Assembly: GCF_020510525.1 (NCBI RefSeq) | Contig: NZ_CP075188.1 | Coordinates: forward strand, 4,092,001-4,156,000 | From: Quatrionicoccus australiensis | GTDB taxonomy: Bacteria; Pseudomonadota; Gammaproteobacteria; Burkholderiales; Rhodocyclaceae | Direction of reading: 5' to 3' | DNA length: 64,000 bases | Shown: one piece after another, positions 57,050-64,000 of the stretch | Layout of the letters: every line of letters begins with the position of its first letter | How positions within the stretch are numbered: the first letter of the stretch is position 1 | Program-made: the position numbers and the translations under genes | Notes under the pieces: generated by a model | What the model was told of the DNA's origin: nothing | The model's input: the letters and a program-made list of their open reading frames with translations, nothing else | The model's database searches: none

Positions 57050-57693
57050 ACGCCCCGCTGCGCACCGTCGAACGCAAGACCGGCGCCAGCACGCTGCTCG
57101 TGCTGCTGCCCGGCGCCTACATGACGGCCGCCGATTTCGCCACGGCCGGCTTCTTCGACGCCATCGCCCGCCGCCGGCTGGCGCTCGATCTCGTAGCGGT
57201 CGACCTCGATCTTGAGGCCATTTCCAGCGGCACCGCCTTGCCGGCGCTGCAGGCGCAGATCCTCGCGCCGGCCCGCCAACTGGGCTACAGCCAGGTCTGG
57301 CTGGGCGGCATCTCGCTCGGCGGCCTGCTCGCGCTGTGCCACAACGCCGACACACCGGGCGAGGTCGACGGCCTGTGCCTGCTCGCGCCCTATCCGGGCA
57401 GCCGCCTGACCACCAATGCGATCGCCCGCGCCGGCGGACTGGGCGTCTGGCAGGCCAGCGCCGAAGAACTGCAAGACCCGGAGTTCCGTGCCTGGCAATG
57501 GCTGCAGAAGCCGCCGGCCGATTTCCCGGTGTTCGTCGGCTACGGCACGGAAGACCGTTTCGCCGCCGGCATGGCGCAGATCGCCGGCTGTTTCCCGCAA
57601 GACGCGCGCTGTGCCATCCCCGGCGATCACGACTGGCCGGTCTGGCAGGTTTTGTGGGAACATTTTCTCGATAGCGGAAAGTTGCCGGTCTGA
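57046..57693 (+). CDS. Alpha/beta hydrolase-like protein in the aryl-polyene-like cluster
   Basis: A 215-aa alpha/beta hydrolase. The nucleophile elbow GGISLGGLLAL (Ser near residue 87) is clear, with GTEDRF as a possible acid and PGDHDWPVW as the His. The usual gene at this place in many aryl polyene clusters is a DUF3261 lipoprotein, so this is a variation. It might work as a thioesterase. The start at 57046 overlaps the exporter stop (ATGA). Confidence 0.82.
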   Translation: MNAPLRTVERKTGASTLLVLLPGAYMTAADFATAGFFDAIARRRLALDLVAVDLDLEAISSGTALPALQAQILAPARQLGYSQVWLGGISLGGLLALCHNADTPGEVDGLCLLAPYPGSRLTTNAIARAGGLGVWQASAEELQDPEFRAWQWLQKPPADFPVFVGYGTEDRFAAGMAQIAGCFPQDARCAIPGDHDWPVWQVLWEHFLDSGKLPV

Positions 57694-57695
57694 TC

Positions 57696-58499
57696 ATGCC
57701 CAAACGCTGGACTCCTTCGCCCACCCTGAAACTCAGCTTCGCCACGCATGCCGCGGCCGGCCTCGTTGCGCTCGCCGTGCCCGGCGCCTGGCCCTGGGCG
57801 CTCGGCGCCATCGCCCTCAACCAGGCGATCCTGACCGGCGCCGGCATGCTGCCGCGCAGCAGCCTGCTCGGCCCCAACCTGACCCGCCTGCCGGCGGCGG
57901 CGATCGCCCGCCGCGAAATCGCGCTGACCATAGACGACGGGCCGCATCCGGAAGTCACGCCGCGCGTCCTCGACCTGCTCGATGCAGCGCAGGCGAAAGC
58001 CAGCTTTTTCTGCATCGGCCGCCAGGCTCGCCTGTATCCGGCGCTGTGCCGCGAAATCGTCGCCCGCGGCCATCGTGTCGAGAACCACGGCGACTCGCAT
58101 TCCAGCCTGTTCGCCACCTTCGGCTTCGGCCGCATGCAGGCCGACATCGCCGCGGCGCAGAGCACACTGGCCGACATCACCGGCCAGGCGCCGCAGTTCT
58201 TCCGGCCCACCGCCGGCCTGCGCAATCCTTTCCTCGACCCGGTGCTGCACCGCCTCGACCTGCAACTCGCCGCCTGGACGCGCCGTCCCTACGACACGCG
58301 CGAAGGTTCGCCGCGCACGGTTTACCAGCGCCTGATCCACGACCTCGCCGCCGGCGACATCCTGCTCATGCACGACGGCAATTCGGCACCGAGCGCCGAC
58401 GGCACGCCGGTCATCCTCGGCGTCCTGCCCTGTCTGCTGCAAACCCTGGCCGAACAAGGCCTGCACTCCGTCACCCTGACTTCCTCCCTGACGCCATGA
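57696..58499 (+). CDS. Polysaccharide deacetylase (NodB-like)
   Basis: A 267-aa protein. Two N-terminal hydrophobic segments (about 15-48) are followed by a NodB domain: TIDDGPHPEVTP (D80/D81), metal ligands H131 and H135 in NHGDSH, FRPTAG and LMHDGNSAP. All catalytic residues are present. It should deacetylate an N- or O-acetylated sugar or a similar group at the membrane, so the final product may carry a sugar or acetyl group. Overlaps the next gene by four bases. Confidence 0.88.
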   Translation: MPKRWTPSPTLKLSFATHAAAGLVALAVPGAWPWALGAIALNQAILTGAGMLPRSSLLGPNLTRLPAAAIARREIALTIDDGPHPEVTPRVLDLLDAAQAKASFFCIGRQARLYPALCREIVARGHRVENHGDSHSSLFATFGFGRMQADIAAAQSTLADITGQAPQFFRPTAGLRNPFLDPVLHRLDLQLAAWTRRPYDTREGSPRTVYQRLIHDLAAGDILLMHDGNSAPSADGTPVILGVLPCLLQTLAEQGLHSVTLTSSLTP

Positions 58500-59230
58500 C
58501 CTCACGCTTCCTGCAAAACCTGCTCGACGATGCCAGCCGTCCCTTCCGGCCCGGCGGCCATTTCGCCTACCACTATGCGCGCGGCAAGCTGTCTTCCGAC
58601 TGCATCTTCCGCGAGTTGCTCAAGCGCGGCATTTTCCCGGCCGAAGGGCGCTTTCTCGACCTCGGCTGCGGCCAGGGCAGCCTGTTTTCCTGGCTGCTCG
58701 CCGCCCGCAATCTGTACGAAAAGGGCAACTGGCCGAGCGACTGGGCCGTGCCACCGAAGCCGCTCAGCCTGCATGGCTATGAACTGATGCAGAAGGATGT
58801 CGACCGCGCCGCGCGCGCCTTCGGTGCCGACCATCCGGTCGTCGCCATCCGCCAGGGTGACATGTGCAAGGTCGATTTCGGCCAGGTCGATGTCGTGACC
58901 ATCCTCGACGCCCTGCATTACATCGACCACCAGCGCCAGAAGGATGTGCTCAAGCGCATCCGCGCCGCCCTGCCGCCTGGCGGCCTGTTCCTGACCCGGG
59001 TCGGCGACAAGGGCGCCGGTCTGCCCTATCACCTGTGCAACTGGGTCGACCATGCCGTCACCTTCGTGCGCGGTCACCGCCTGCCGACGCTGTACGGCCG
59101 CCCGCTCGCCGAATGGGTCGATTTGCTGAAAAACCTCGGCTTCCAGGTCGAAACCATGCCGATGACCGAAGGCAAGCCCTTCGCCAACATCATGCTGATC
59201 TGCCGCGTACCGGCTGAAGCCACGATCTGA
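58496..59230 (+). CDS. SAM-dependent class I methyltransferase
   Basis: A 244-aa methyltransferase. The SAM motif is FLDLGCGQGSLFSWLL (about 54-69), with DVVTILDALHYIDHQ as motif II. It could methylate the aryl head group; some aryl polyenes have a methylated ring. Its TGA overlaps the next ATG by one base. Confidence 0.85.
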   Translation: MTSRFLQNLLDDASRPFRPGGHFAYHYARGKLSSDCIFRELLKRGIFPAEGRFLDLGCGQGSLFSWLLAARNLYEKGNWPSDWAVPPKPLSLHGYELMQKDVDRAARAFGADHPVVAIRQGDMCKVDFGQVDVVTILDALHYIDHQRQKDVLKRIRAALPPGGLFLTRVGDKGAGLPYHLCNWVDHAVTFVRGHRLPTLYGRPLAEWVDLLKNLGFQVETMPMTEGKPFANIMLICRVPAEATI

Positions 59231-59778
59231 TGCTGGAAATCCTCGCCTTCCTGGCCGGCTCCGCGCTCGTCCTCTGGTGGTCGCGCGACGCCATCCGCCT
59301 GCCCGGCACGCATGGCTTCTACCGCTTCTTCGTCTGGGAAGCGATCCTGCTCCTCGTCATCCTCAATCACGAACCCTGGGGCAAACAACCGTTCTCGCCA
59401 CACCAGACCACCTCGTGGGTCCTGATGCTGCTCAGCATCGGGCTTGCGCTGGGCGGCCTGATCACCCTGCGCCGCGAAGGCAAGGCCGGCGAAGCACGGC
59501 ACGAACCCGGGCTGTACAGTTTCGAGAAGACGACCCACCTGGTCAGTAGCGGCCTCTTCGCCTACATCCGCCATCCGATGTACACCTCGCTGCTGGCACT
59601 GGCCTGGGGAGCCTTCTTCCAGGACCCGAACCTGAGCGGCAGCATGGTCGCCGGCTTCGCTTCACTGTTCCTGCTGCTCACGGCAAAAGCCGACGAAAGG
59701 GAATGCCTGCGCTATTTCGGCCCACAATATGCCGAATACAAGCAGCGCACCTGGATGTTCATTCCCTTCCTTCTCTAA
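59230..59778 (+). CDS. Isoprenylcysteine-carboxymethyltransferase-like membrane protein
   Basis: A 182-aa membrane methyltransferase with four or five helices. The ICMT/PEMT signature is GLFAYIRHPMYTSLLALAWG, followed by DERECLRYFGPQYAEYKQRT. Such proteins methylate carboxyl or lipid groups. Here it may add a methyl ester to the polyene carboxyl, but that is inference. It ends 41 bases before the second ketosynthase. Confidence 0.85.
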   Translation: MLEILAFLAGSALVLWWSRDAIRLPGTHGFYRFFVWEAILLLVILNHEPWGKQPFSPHQTTSWVLMLLSIGLALGGLITLRREGKAGEARHEPGLYSFEKTTHLVSSGLFAYIRHPMYTSLLALAWGAFFQDPNLSGSMVAGFASLFLLLTAKADERECLRYFGPQYAEYKQRTWMFIPFLL

Positions 59779-59819
59779 GCCACTGATAAAATGGCGGGCT
59801 GACGAATTCGAGGCCCACC

Positions 59820-61013
59820 GTGACCCCGCTCCTTCTTTCCAGCTACACCGCCACCACCTGCCTGGGCAGCGGCCTTGCGGCAACGCTCGCCGGCCTGCGC
59901 GATGGACGCAGCGGTCTTCAGCCCTGCCATTTCGAAACGGTAGACCTCGCCACCTGGATCGGTGAAGTCGCAGCGGTCGACGCGCAAAAACTGCCCGAAA
60001 TGCTGGCCCGCTACGATTGCCGCAACAATCGCCTGACCCAGCTCGGCCTCGAAGCCGACGGTTTCGCCGATCAGGTTCGCGCTGCCATCGGTCGTTACGG
60101 CAAGAGTCGCGTCGGCGTCTTTCTCGGCACCAGCACGGCCGGCATCCTGCAAACCGAACTGGCCTACCGCCGGCGCGACCCGGAAAGCGGCGCACTGCCC
60201 GACGACTTCATCTACCGCACGACGCACAACTCCTTTTCGCTGGCCGAATTCACGCGCGACTACTTCGGCCTCGAAGGCCCGGCCATGGCCGTGTCGACCG
60301 CCTGCTCGTCGAGCGCCAAGGTCTTCGCCGCCGCCGCCCGGCAACTGGCGCTCGGCACGATAGACGCGGCCATCGTCGGCGGCGTCGATACGCTGTGCCT
60401 GACCACGCTGTACGGCTTTGCCTCGCTGCAACTGACCTCCGACCAGCCGTGCCGGCCCTACGATGCCGCCCGCAACGGCATCTCGGTCGGCGAGGGCGCC
60501 GCCTTCGCGCTGCTCGAACGCGCCCCGGCCAGCCCGGCCGCCGGCTCGGTACTGCTGCTCGGCACCGGCGAATCGAGCGACGCCTATCACATGTCCTCGC
60601 CGCACCCGGAAGGCCTCGGCGCCAAACTGGCCATGGAAGCCGCGCTGCGCTCGGCCGGCCTGACGGCGGACGCCATCGACTACATCAACCTGCACGGCAC
60701 CTCGACGCCGGCCAATGATGCCGCCGAGGGCAAGGCCGTCGTCGCGCTGTTCGGCGAGCGCGTGCCATGCAGCTCGACCAAGGGTGCCACCGGCCACACG
60801 CTGGGTGCCGCTGGCGCCGTCGAAGCGGTGATCTGCGCCCTGGCGCTGACGCATGACCTGTTGCCGGGCAGCCCCAACACGGCAGCGCTCGACCCAAGCA
60901 TTCCCATCCAGTATCTCCTGCACAGCCGCAACGGCAAGGTCCGCCACGCGCTGTCCAATTCCTTCGGTTTCGGCGGCAGCAACTGCAGCCTTGTCTTCGG
61001 AGTCGCCGCATGA
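59820..61013 (+). CDS. Beta-ketoacyl-ACP synthase (ketosynthase 2)
   Basis: A 397-aa condensing enzyme. The triad C162 (VSTACSSSAK), H292 (NLHGTSTPAND) and H326 (GATGHTLGAAG) is complete. The start is a GTG at 59820; GATAAAATG lies 30 bases upstream as a possible -10. Together with the following chain-length-factor-like gene it should form the ApeO/ApeC-type heterodimer. Confidence 0.93.
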   Translation: MTPLLLSSYTATTCLGSGLAATLAGLRDGRSGLQPCHFETVDLATWIGEVAAVDAQKLPEMLARYDCRNNRLTQLGLEADGFADQVRAAIGRYGKSRVGVFLGTSTAGILQTELAYRRRDPESGALPDDFIYRTTHNSFSLAEFTRDYFGLEGPAMAVSTACSSSAKVFAAAARQLALGTIDAAIVGGVDTLCLTTLYGFASLQLTSDQPCRPYDAARNGISVGEGAAFALLERAPASPAAGSVLLLGTGESSDAYHMSSPHPEGLGAKLAMEAALRSAGLTADAIDYINLHGTSTPANDAAEGKAVVALFGERVPCSSTKGATGHTLGAAGAVEAVICALALTHDLLPGSPNTAALDPSIPIQYLLHSRNGKVRHALSNSFGFGGSNCSLVFGVAA

Positions 61014-61813
61014 ACCCGACCCCGCTCACTGCCTGGATTTCCGGCATCGGCTTCATCGCGCCGGGCCTGCCCGACTGGGCGACGGCGCGTGCCGTGCTGC
61101 TCGGCGAACAGCCCTATGTCGCCGCGCCTTCGGTGCTGCCCAGCCCGGCCATCCTGCCGCCGGCCGAACGCCGCCGGGCCAGCCGCGTCGTCAAGCTGAC
61201 CCTGGGCATCGGCCTCGAAGCCGCCGCCCATGCCGGCGCCGATGTCGCCACGCTGGCCACGGTGTTTTCCGCCTCCGGTGCCGACGGCCACAACTGCCAT
61301 GCGCTGTGCGAGCAACTGGCGACCGACGACCGCCAGATCTCGCCGACCCGCTTCCACAATTCCGTGCATAACGCCGCCGCCGGTTACTGGGGCATCGCCA
61401 CGCACGCGATGGCGCCGTGCCAGGTGCTGTGCGCCTTCGATGCCAGCTTCGGCGCCGGTCTGCTCGACACGCTGGGTCAGGTCATTGTCGACCAGCAGCC
61501 GACCCTGCTCATCGCCTACGACAGCGAATACCCGGAACCGCTGCACGCCAAGCGCGATACGCCCGATTGTGCCGGCGTCGCGCTGCTGCTCACGCCGGAA
61601 AGGACGGCCAACTCACTGGCCCGGATCACGGTCTGCCCGAGCCCGGCAGCAGCCGAACAGTTTGCCGACGCGGCACTGGAAACCCTGCGCACGACCATCC
61701 CGGCGCTGCGCGCGCTGCCGCTGCTGCACAAGCTGGTCCGCGGCGAAGCCGGCCCGGTCTGCCTCGACTACCTGCCGCCCATGCAACTCATGGTCGATCT
61801 GCAGCCGTGCTAG
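61010..61813 (+). CDS. Ketosynthase-like chain length factor
   Basis: A 267-aa protein of the short beta-ketoacyl synthase-like N-terminal family. The FSASGADGHN and SVHNAAAGYWGIATHA regions follow the fold, but no active-site Cys-His-His set is present. It probably pairs with ketosynthase 2 to set chain length. It is linked to both neighbours by short overlaps (4 and 7 bases). Confidence 0.87.
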   Translation: MNPTPLTAWISGIGFIAPGLPDWATARAVLLGEQPYVAAPSVLPSPAILPPAERRRASRVVKLTLGIGLEAAAHAGADVATLATVFSASGADGHNCHALCEQLATDDRQISPTRFHNSVHNAAAGYWGIATHAMAPCQVLCAFDASFGAGLLDTLGQVIVDQQPTLLIAYDSEYPEPLHAKRDTPDCAGVALLLTPERTANSLARITVCPSPAAAEQFADAALETLRTTIPALRALPLLHKLVRGEAGPVCLDYLPPMQLMVDLQPC

Positions 61814-62256
61814 ACCACGCCTGGATCGCCGCCCATATCCCGCATCAGGGCGACATGTGTCTGCTCGACTCAGTGGTCGACTGGTCGGAAAACGCGATTT
61901 CCTGCCGCGCCGTCAGCCACACCGATCCGGCCAACCCGCTGCGCGCGGCTGACCGGCTCGGTGCAGCGACCGGCATCGAGTACGCAGCGCAGGCCATGGC
62001 CATCCACGGCGCGCTGCTCGCCGGCCAGGATGATGCGCCGCGCCAGGGCTACCTGACCAGCGTGCGCAGCGTCACGCTGCACGTGGACCGCCTCGACGAC
62101 CTGAGCGGCCCGCTCGACGTGCAAGCCGAACGCCTGTCCGGCGACGCCAACAACATCCTTTATCAGTTCTCCGTCGGCCACGCCGGCCGCTGCCTGCTTG
62201 CCGGGCGCGCCGCCGTTGTGCTCGATGCCGCAGCCCTCACCAAGGAATCCGCATGA
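61807..62256 (+). CDS. Hotdog-fold dehydratase-like protein 2
   Basis: A 149-aa hotdog protein like ApeP. IPHQGDMCLLDSVVDWSENAI at residues 9-29 and GIEYAAQAMAIHGAL fit the group of 3-hydroxyacyl-ACP dehydratases. The start is a GTG at 61807, inside the previous gene (7-base overlap); no ATG lies early in the frame. It overlaps the ketoreductase by four bases. Confidence 0.87.
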   Translation: MLDHAWIAAHIPHQGDMCLLDSVVDWSENAISCRAVSHTDPANPLRAADRLGAATGIEYAAQAMAIHGALLAGQDDAPRQGYLTSVRSVTLHVDRLDDLSGPLDVQAERLSGDANNILYQFSVGHAGRCLLAGRAAVVLDAAALTKESA

Positions 62257-62972
62257 AACGCGCCCTCGTCACCGGCGGCAGCGGCGGCATCGGCGCCGCC
62301 ATCTGCAAGCGCCTCGCCGCCGACGGTCACCACGTCATCGTCCACGCCAACCGCAGCCTCGGCAAGGCCGACGCCGTCGTCGCCGAAATCGTCGCCGCCG
62401 GCGGCAGTGGCGAAGCGGTCAGCTTCGACGTCACCGACCGCGCCGCAACGGCCGCGGCACTCACTGCGCTGCTCGAAGCCGGGCCCATCCAGATCCTGAT
62501 CAACAATGCCGGCATCCACAGCGATGCAGTCTTTCCCGGCATGTCGGGCGAACAGTGGGATTCAGTGGTCGACGTCTCGCTGAACGGCTTTTTCAACGTG
62601 ACGCAGCCGCTGACCATGCCGATGCTCCGCACGCGCTGGGGCCGCATCGTCAATATTTCGTCGATTGCCGGCATCACCGGCAACCGCGGCCAGGTCAATT
62701 ACTCCGCCGCCAAGGCCGCGCTGCACGCCGCCGGCAAATCGCTGGCGCTGGAGCTGGCGAGCCGCAACATCACGGTCAACGCCGTGGCGCCAGGCATTAT
62801 CGCGACCGACATGATCGAAGGCACCTTCGACGCCGACGCGATCAAGAAACTGGTGCCCATGCAGCGCGCCGGCCAGCCGGAAGAAGTCGCCGACCTCGTC
62901 GCCTTTCTCGCCTCCGACCGCGCCGCCTATATCTCCGGCCAGGTCATCTCGATCAACGGCGCGATGATCTGA
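62253..62972 (+). CDS. 3-oxoacyl-ACP reductase (FabG-like)
   Basis: A 239-aa short-chain dehydrogenase. The cofactor motif is TGGSGGIGAAI (7-17); the catalytic set is S137, Y150 and K154 (NISSIAG, NYSAAKAA). It reduces the keto group in each round of chain extension. It is the last gene of the cluster and ends four bases before the stop of the convergent LysR gene. Confidence 0.94.
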   Translation: MKRALVTGGSGGIGAAICKRLAADGHHVIVHANRSLGKADAVVAEIVAAGGSGEAVSFDVTDRAATAAALTALLEAGPIQILINNAGIHSDAVFPGMSGEQWDSVVDVSLNGFFNVTQPLTMPMLRTRWGRIVNISSIAGITGNRGQVNYSAAKAALHAAGKSLALELASRNITVNAVAPGIIATDMIEGTFDADAIKKLVPMQRAGQPEEVADLVAFLASDRAAYISGQVISINGAMI

Positions 62973-62976
62973 AGCT

Positions 62977-63900
62977 TCAGACCGGCCGCTCCCAGGGCGG
63001 CGCCGGGCTGAGCAGCAATTCCAGTTCGTCGAGGAAGACGCGCACGCGCGGCAGACGGACCCGGCTCGGCGTGTAACAGGCGTAAAGATGCTGGCCGAAG
63101 CTGTTGCGCGGCTCGTAGTCGCCGAGCACGACCTGCAGGCTGCCGCGCGCCAGCTCGGGCGCACACAGGTAGGTCGGCAGGATGCCGATGCCGTGCCCGT
63201 CGAGCACAGCCTGCTGGATGCAGTCGATATTGTTGATCTGGAAACTGCCGCTGACCCGGACCGTGCTTTCCTCGCCCTGGCGATCGGTCAGTATCCACTC
63301 GCTCGGCCCGCCGCCGTTCAGCGAATAGTCGAAGCAGGGATGCTCGACCAGATCGGCCGGCAAACGCGGCTCGCCATGCCCCGCCAGATAGGCCGGCGCG
63401 GCGCAGAGCACCCGCTGCAGGAAGACCAGTTTGCGCGCCACGGCGTCCTCGGGCGGCAGTTTGGTGATGCGCAGGGCGAGATCGATCTTGCCCTCGGCCA
63501 GGTCGACCAGCTGGTCGGTCAGCACCAGTTCGCATTGCATGTGCGGATAGCGCGCCGCGATGCGCGGCAGCAGCGGCGCCACGTAGATCCGGCCGAAGGT
63601 GAGCGGGGCGCTGATGCGCAGCACGCCGCGCGGCACGTCGCCGAGATTGCGCACGGCCAGCTCGGTACTCTCGACCGCTTCCAGCGCCCGCAGCGCATGC
63701 TGGTAGAAGACCTCGCCGGACGGCGTCAGGCTCAGGCGGCGCGTCGTGCGTTCGAGCAGGCGCACGCCGAAGGCCTGTTCCAGCTCACCGACCTGCTTGC
63801 TGACCTGCGCCCGCGTGCAATCCAGACGCCGCGCCGCAGCCGCCATGCTGCCGGCCTCGACCACTTTCACGAAACTTGCCCAACTGTTCAACCAGTTCAT
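62977..63900 (-). CDS. LysR family transcriptional regulator
   Basis: A 307-aa regulator. The N-terminal helix-turn-helix is AAAARRLDCTRAQVSKQVGELEQAFGVRLLER (about 20-51), and the LysR substrate domain follows from residue 90. It converges on the polyene-like cluster, so it more likely controls a divergent gene beyond the right edge. A palindrome lies just upstream of its start. Confidence 0.92.
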   Translation of the reverse strand: MNWLNSWASFVKVVEAGSMAAAARRLDCTRAQVSKQVGELEQAFGVRLLERTTRRLSLTPSGEVFYQHALRALEAVESTELAVRNLGDVPRGVLRISAPLTFGRIYVAPLLPRIAARYPHMQCELVLTDQLVDLAEGKIDLALRITKLPPEDAVARKLVFLQRVLCAAPAYLAGHGEPRLPADLVEHPCFDYSLNGGGPSEWILTDRQGEESTVRVSGSFQINNIDCIQQAVLDGHGIGILPTYLCAPELARGSLQVVLGDYEPRNSFGQHLYACYTPSRVRLPRVRVFLDELELLLSPAPPWERPV

Positions 63901-63902
63901 CT

Positions 63903-63919
63903 GTCAACGATCCATTGAC
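63903..63919. promoter_or_regulatory. LysR-type operator candidate GTCAA-N7-TTGAC
   Basis: A perfect 5-base dyad with a 7-base spacer (T-N11-A type) begins three bases before the LysR ATG. It is the kind of site these regulators use to control themselves and a divergent gene. TATAGT at 63964-63969 could be the -10 of that rightward gene. Confidence 0.5.
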
Positions 63920-64000
63920 GGACTGACACAAAAATCCGTCTATTTGTCTATCTTTTAGCCGACTATAGTATGCCACCTTCTTGTCGGCCCGCTTGCGGGC

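Noticed and set aside
1..64000. CRISPR arrays, rRNA or tRNA genes
   Set aside because: No regular repeat-spacer pattern and no recognisable stable RNA sequence was seen while reading the window.

Overview
This is a gene-dense, GC-rich chromosomal window from what is most likely a betaproteobacterium of the Rhodocyclales (Dechloromonas/Azonexus-like). That placement is inferred from the HPr kinase-ptsN-hpf-rpoN-lptB group, the aryl-polyene-type polyketide cluster, the codon and base bias, and TATAAT-like -10 boxes set very close to start codons. No tRNA, rRNA, CRISPR array or intact transposase was seen.

Layout. 1-8451: a large FAD/4Fe-4S oxidase that runs off the left edge, a MazG-like pyrophosphohydrolase, a small VTT-type membrane protein, a Cache chemoreceptor and ilvA. 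8452-12714: a sulfur unit (sulfate-binding protein, degenerate EAL-like protein, cysK, MalY/PatB-type C-S lyase, small membrane protein). Its first gene has an operator-like dyad and a strong hairpin over the ribosome binding site. 12698-24426: housekeeping genes (5-formyl-THF cyclo-ligase, lytic transglycosylase, DUF1631 protein, NDUFA9-like protein, cca, alpha/beta hydrolase, YjfB, MidA-type methyltransferase, ttcA, cyclase-FHA protein, PsiF). 24475-29951: a minus-strand run recA-recX-lptB-rpoN-hpf-ptsN-hprK. 30128-38600: a LexA-like site, a small secreted protein, rluA, an SSS symporter, a VanZ protein, a P-type ATPase, a 2Fe-2S ferredoxin, a hydrolase and a NodI-type ABC ATPase.

Between the NodI-type ATPase/NUDIX pair and the NodJ-type permease lies a visibly AT-richer block at about 39180-44040. 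It carries five tightly coupled minus-strand genes: a 157-aa protein, a 574-aa coiled-coil/two-helix membrane protein, a 63-aa protein, a 180-aa protein and a 518-aa Ycf46-like AAA+ ATPase. It appears to have been inserted: a truncated gene tail lies at its left edge, and the radical-SAM gene at its right edge has an unusual C-terminal tail. This cassette is the best candidate here for an undescribed system.

46259-49132: NodJ-type permease, cutA, dsbD. 49174-62972: an aryl-polyene-like cluster of two ACPs, two full ketosynthases, a chain-length-factor-like ketosynthase, two hotdog dehydratases, a ketoreductase, an AMP ligase, an acyltransferase, a LolA-like carrier, an MMPL exporter, a polysaccharide deacetylase, two methyltransferases and a hydrolase. 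Most neighbours overlap by 1-8 bases, so it probably acts as one or two long transcripts. A LysR regulator faces it at the right end.
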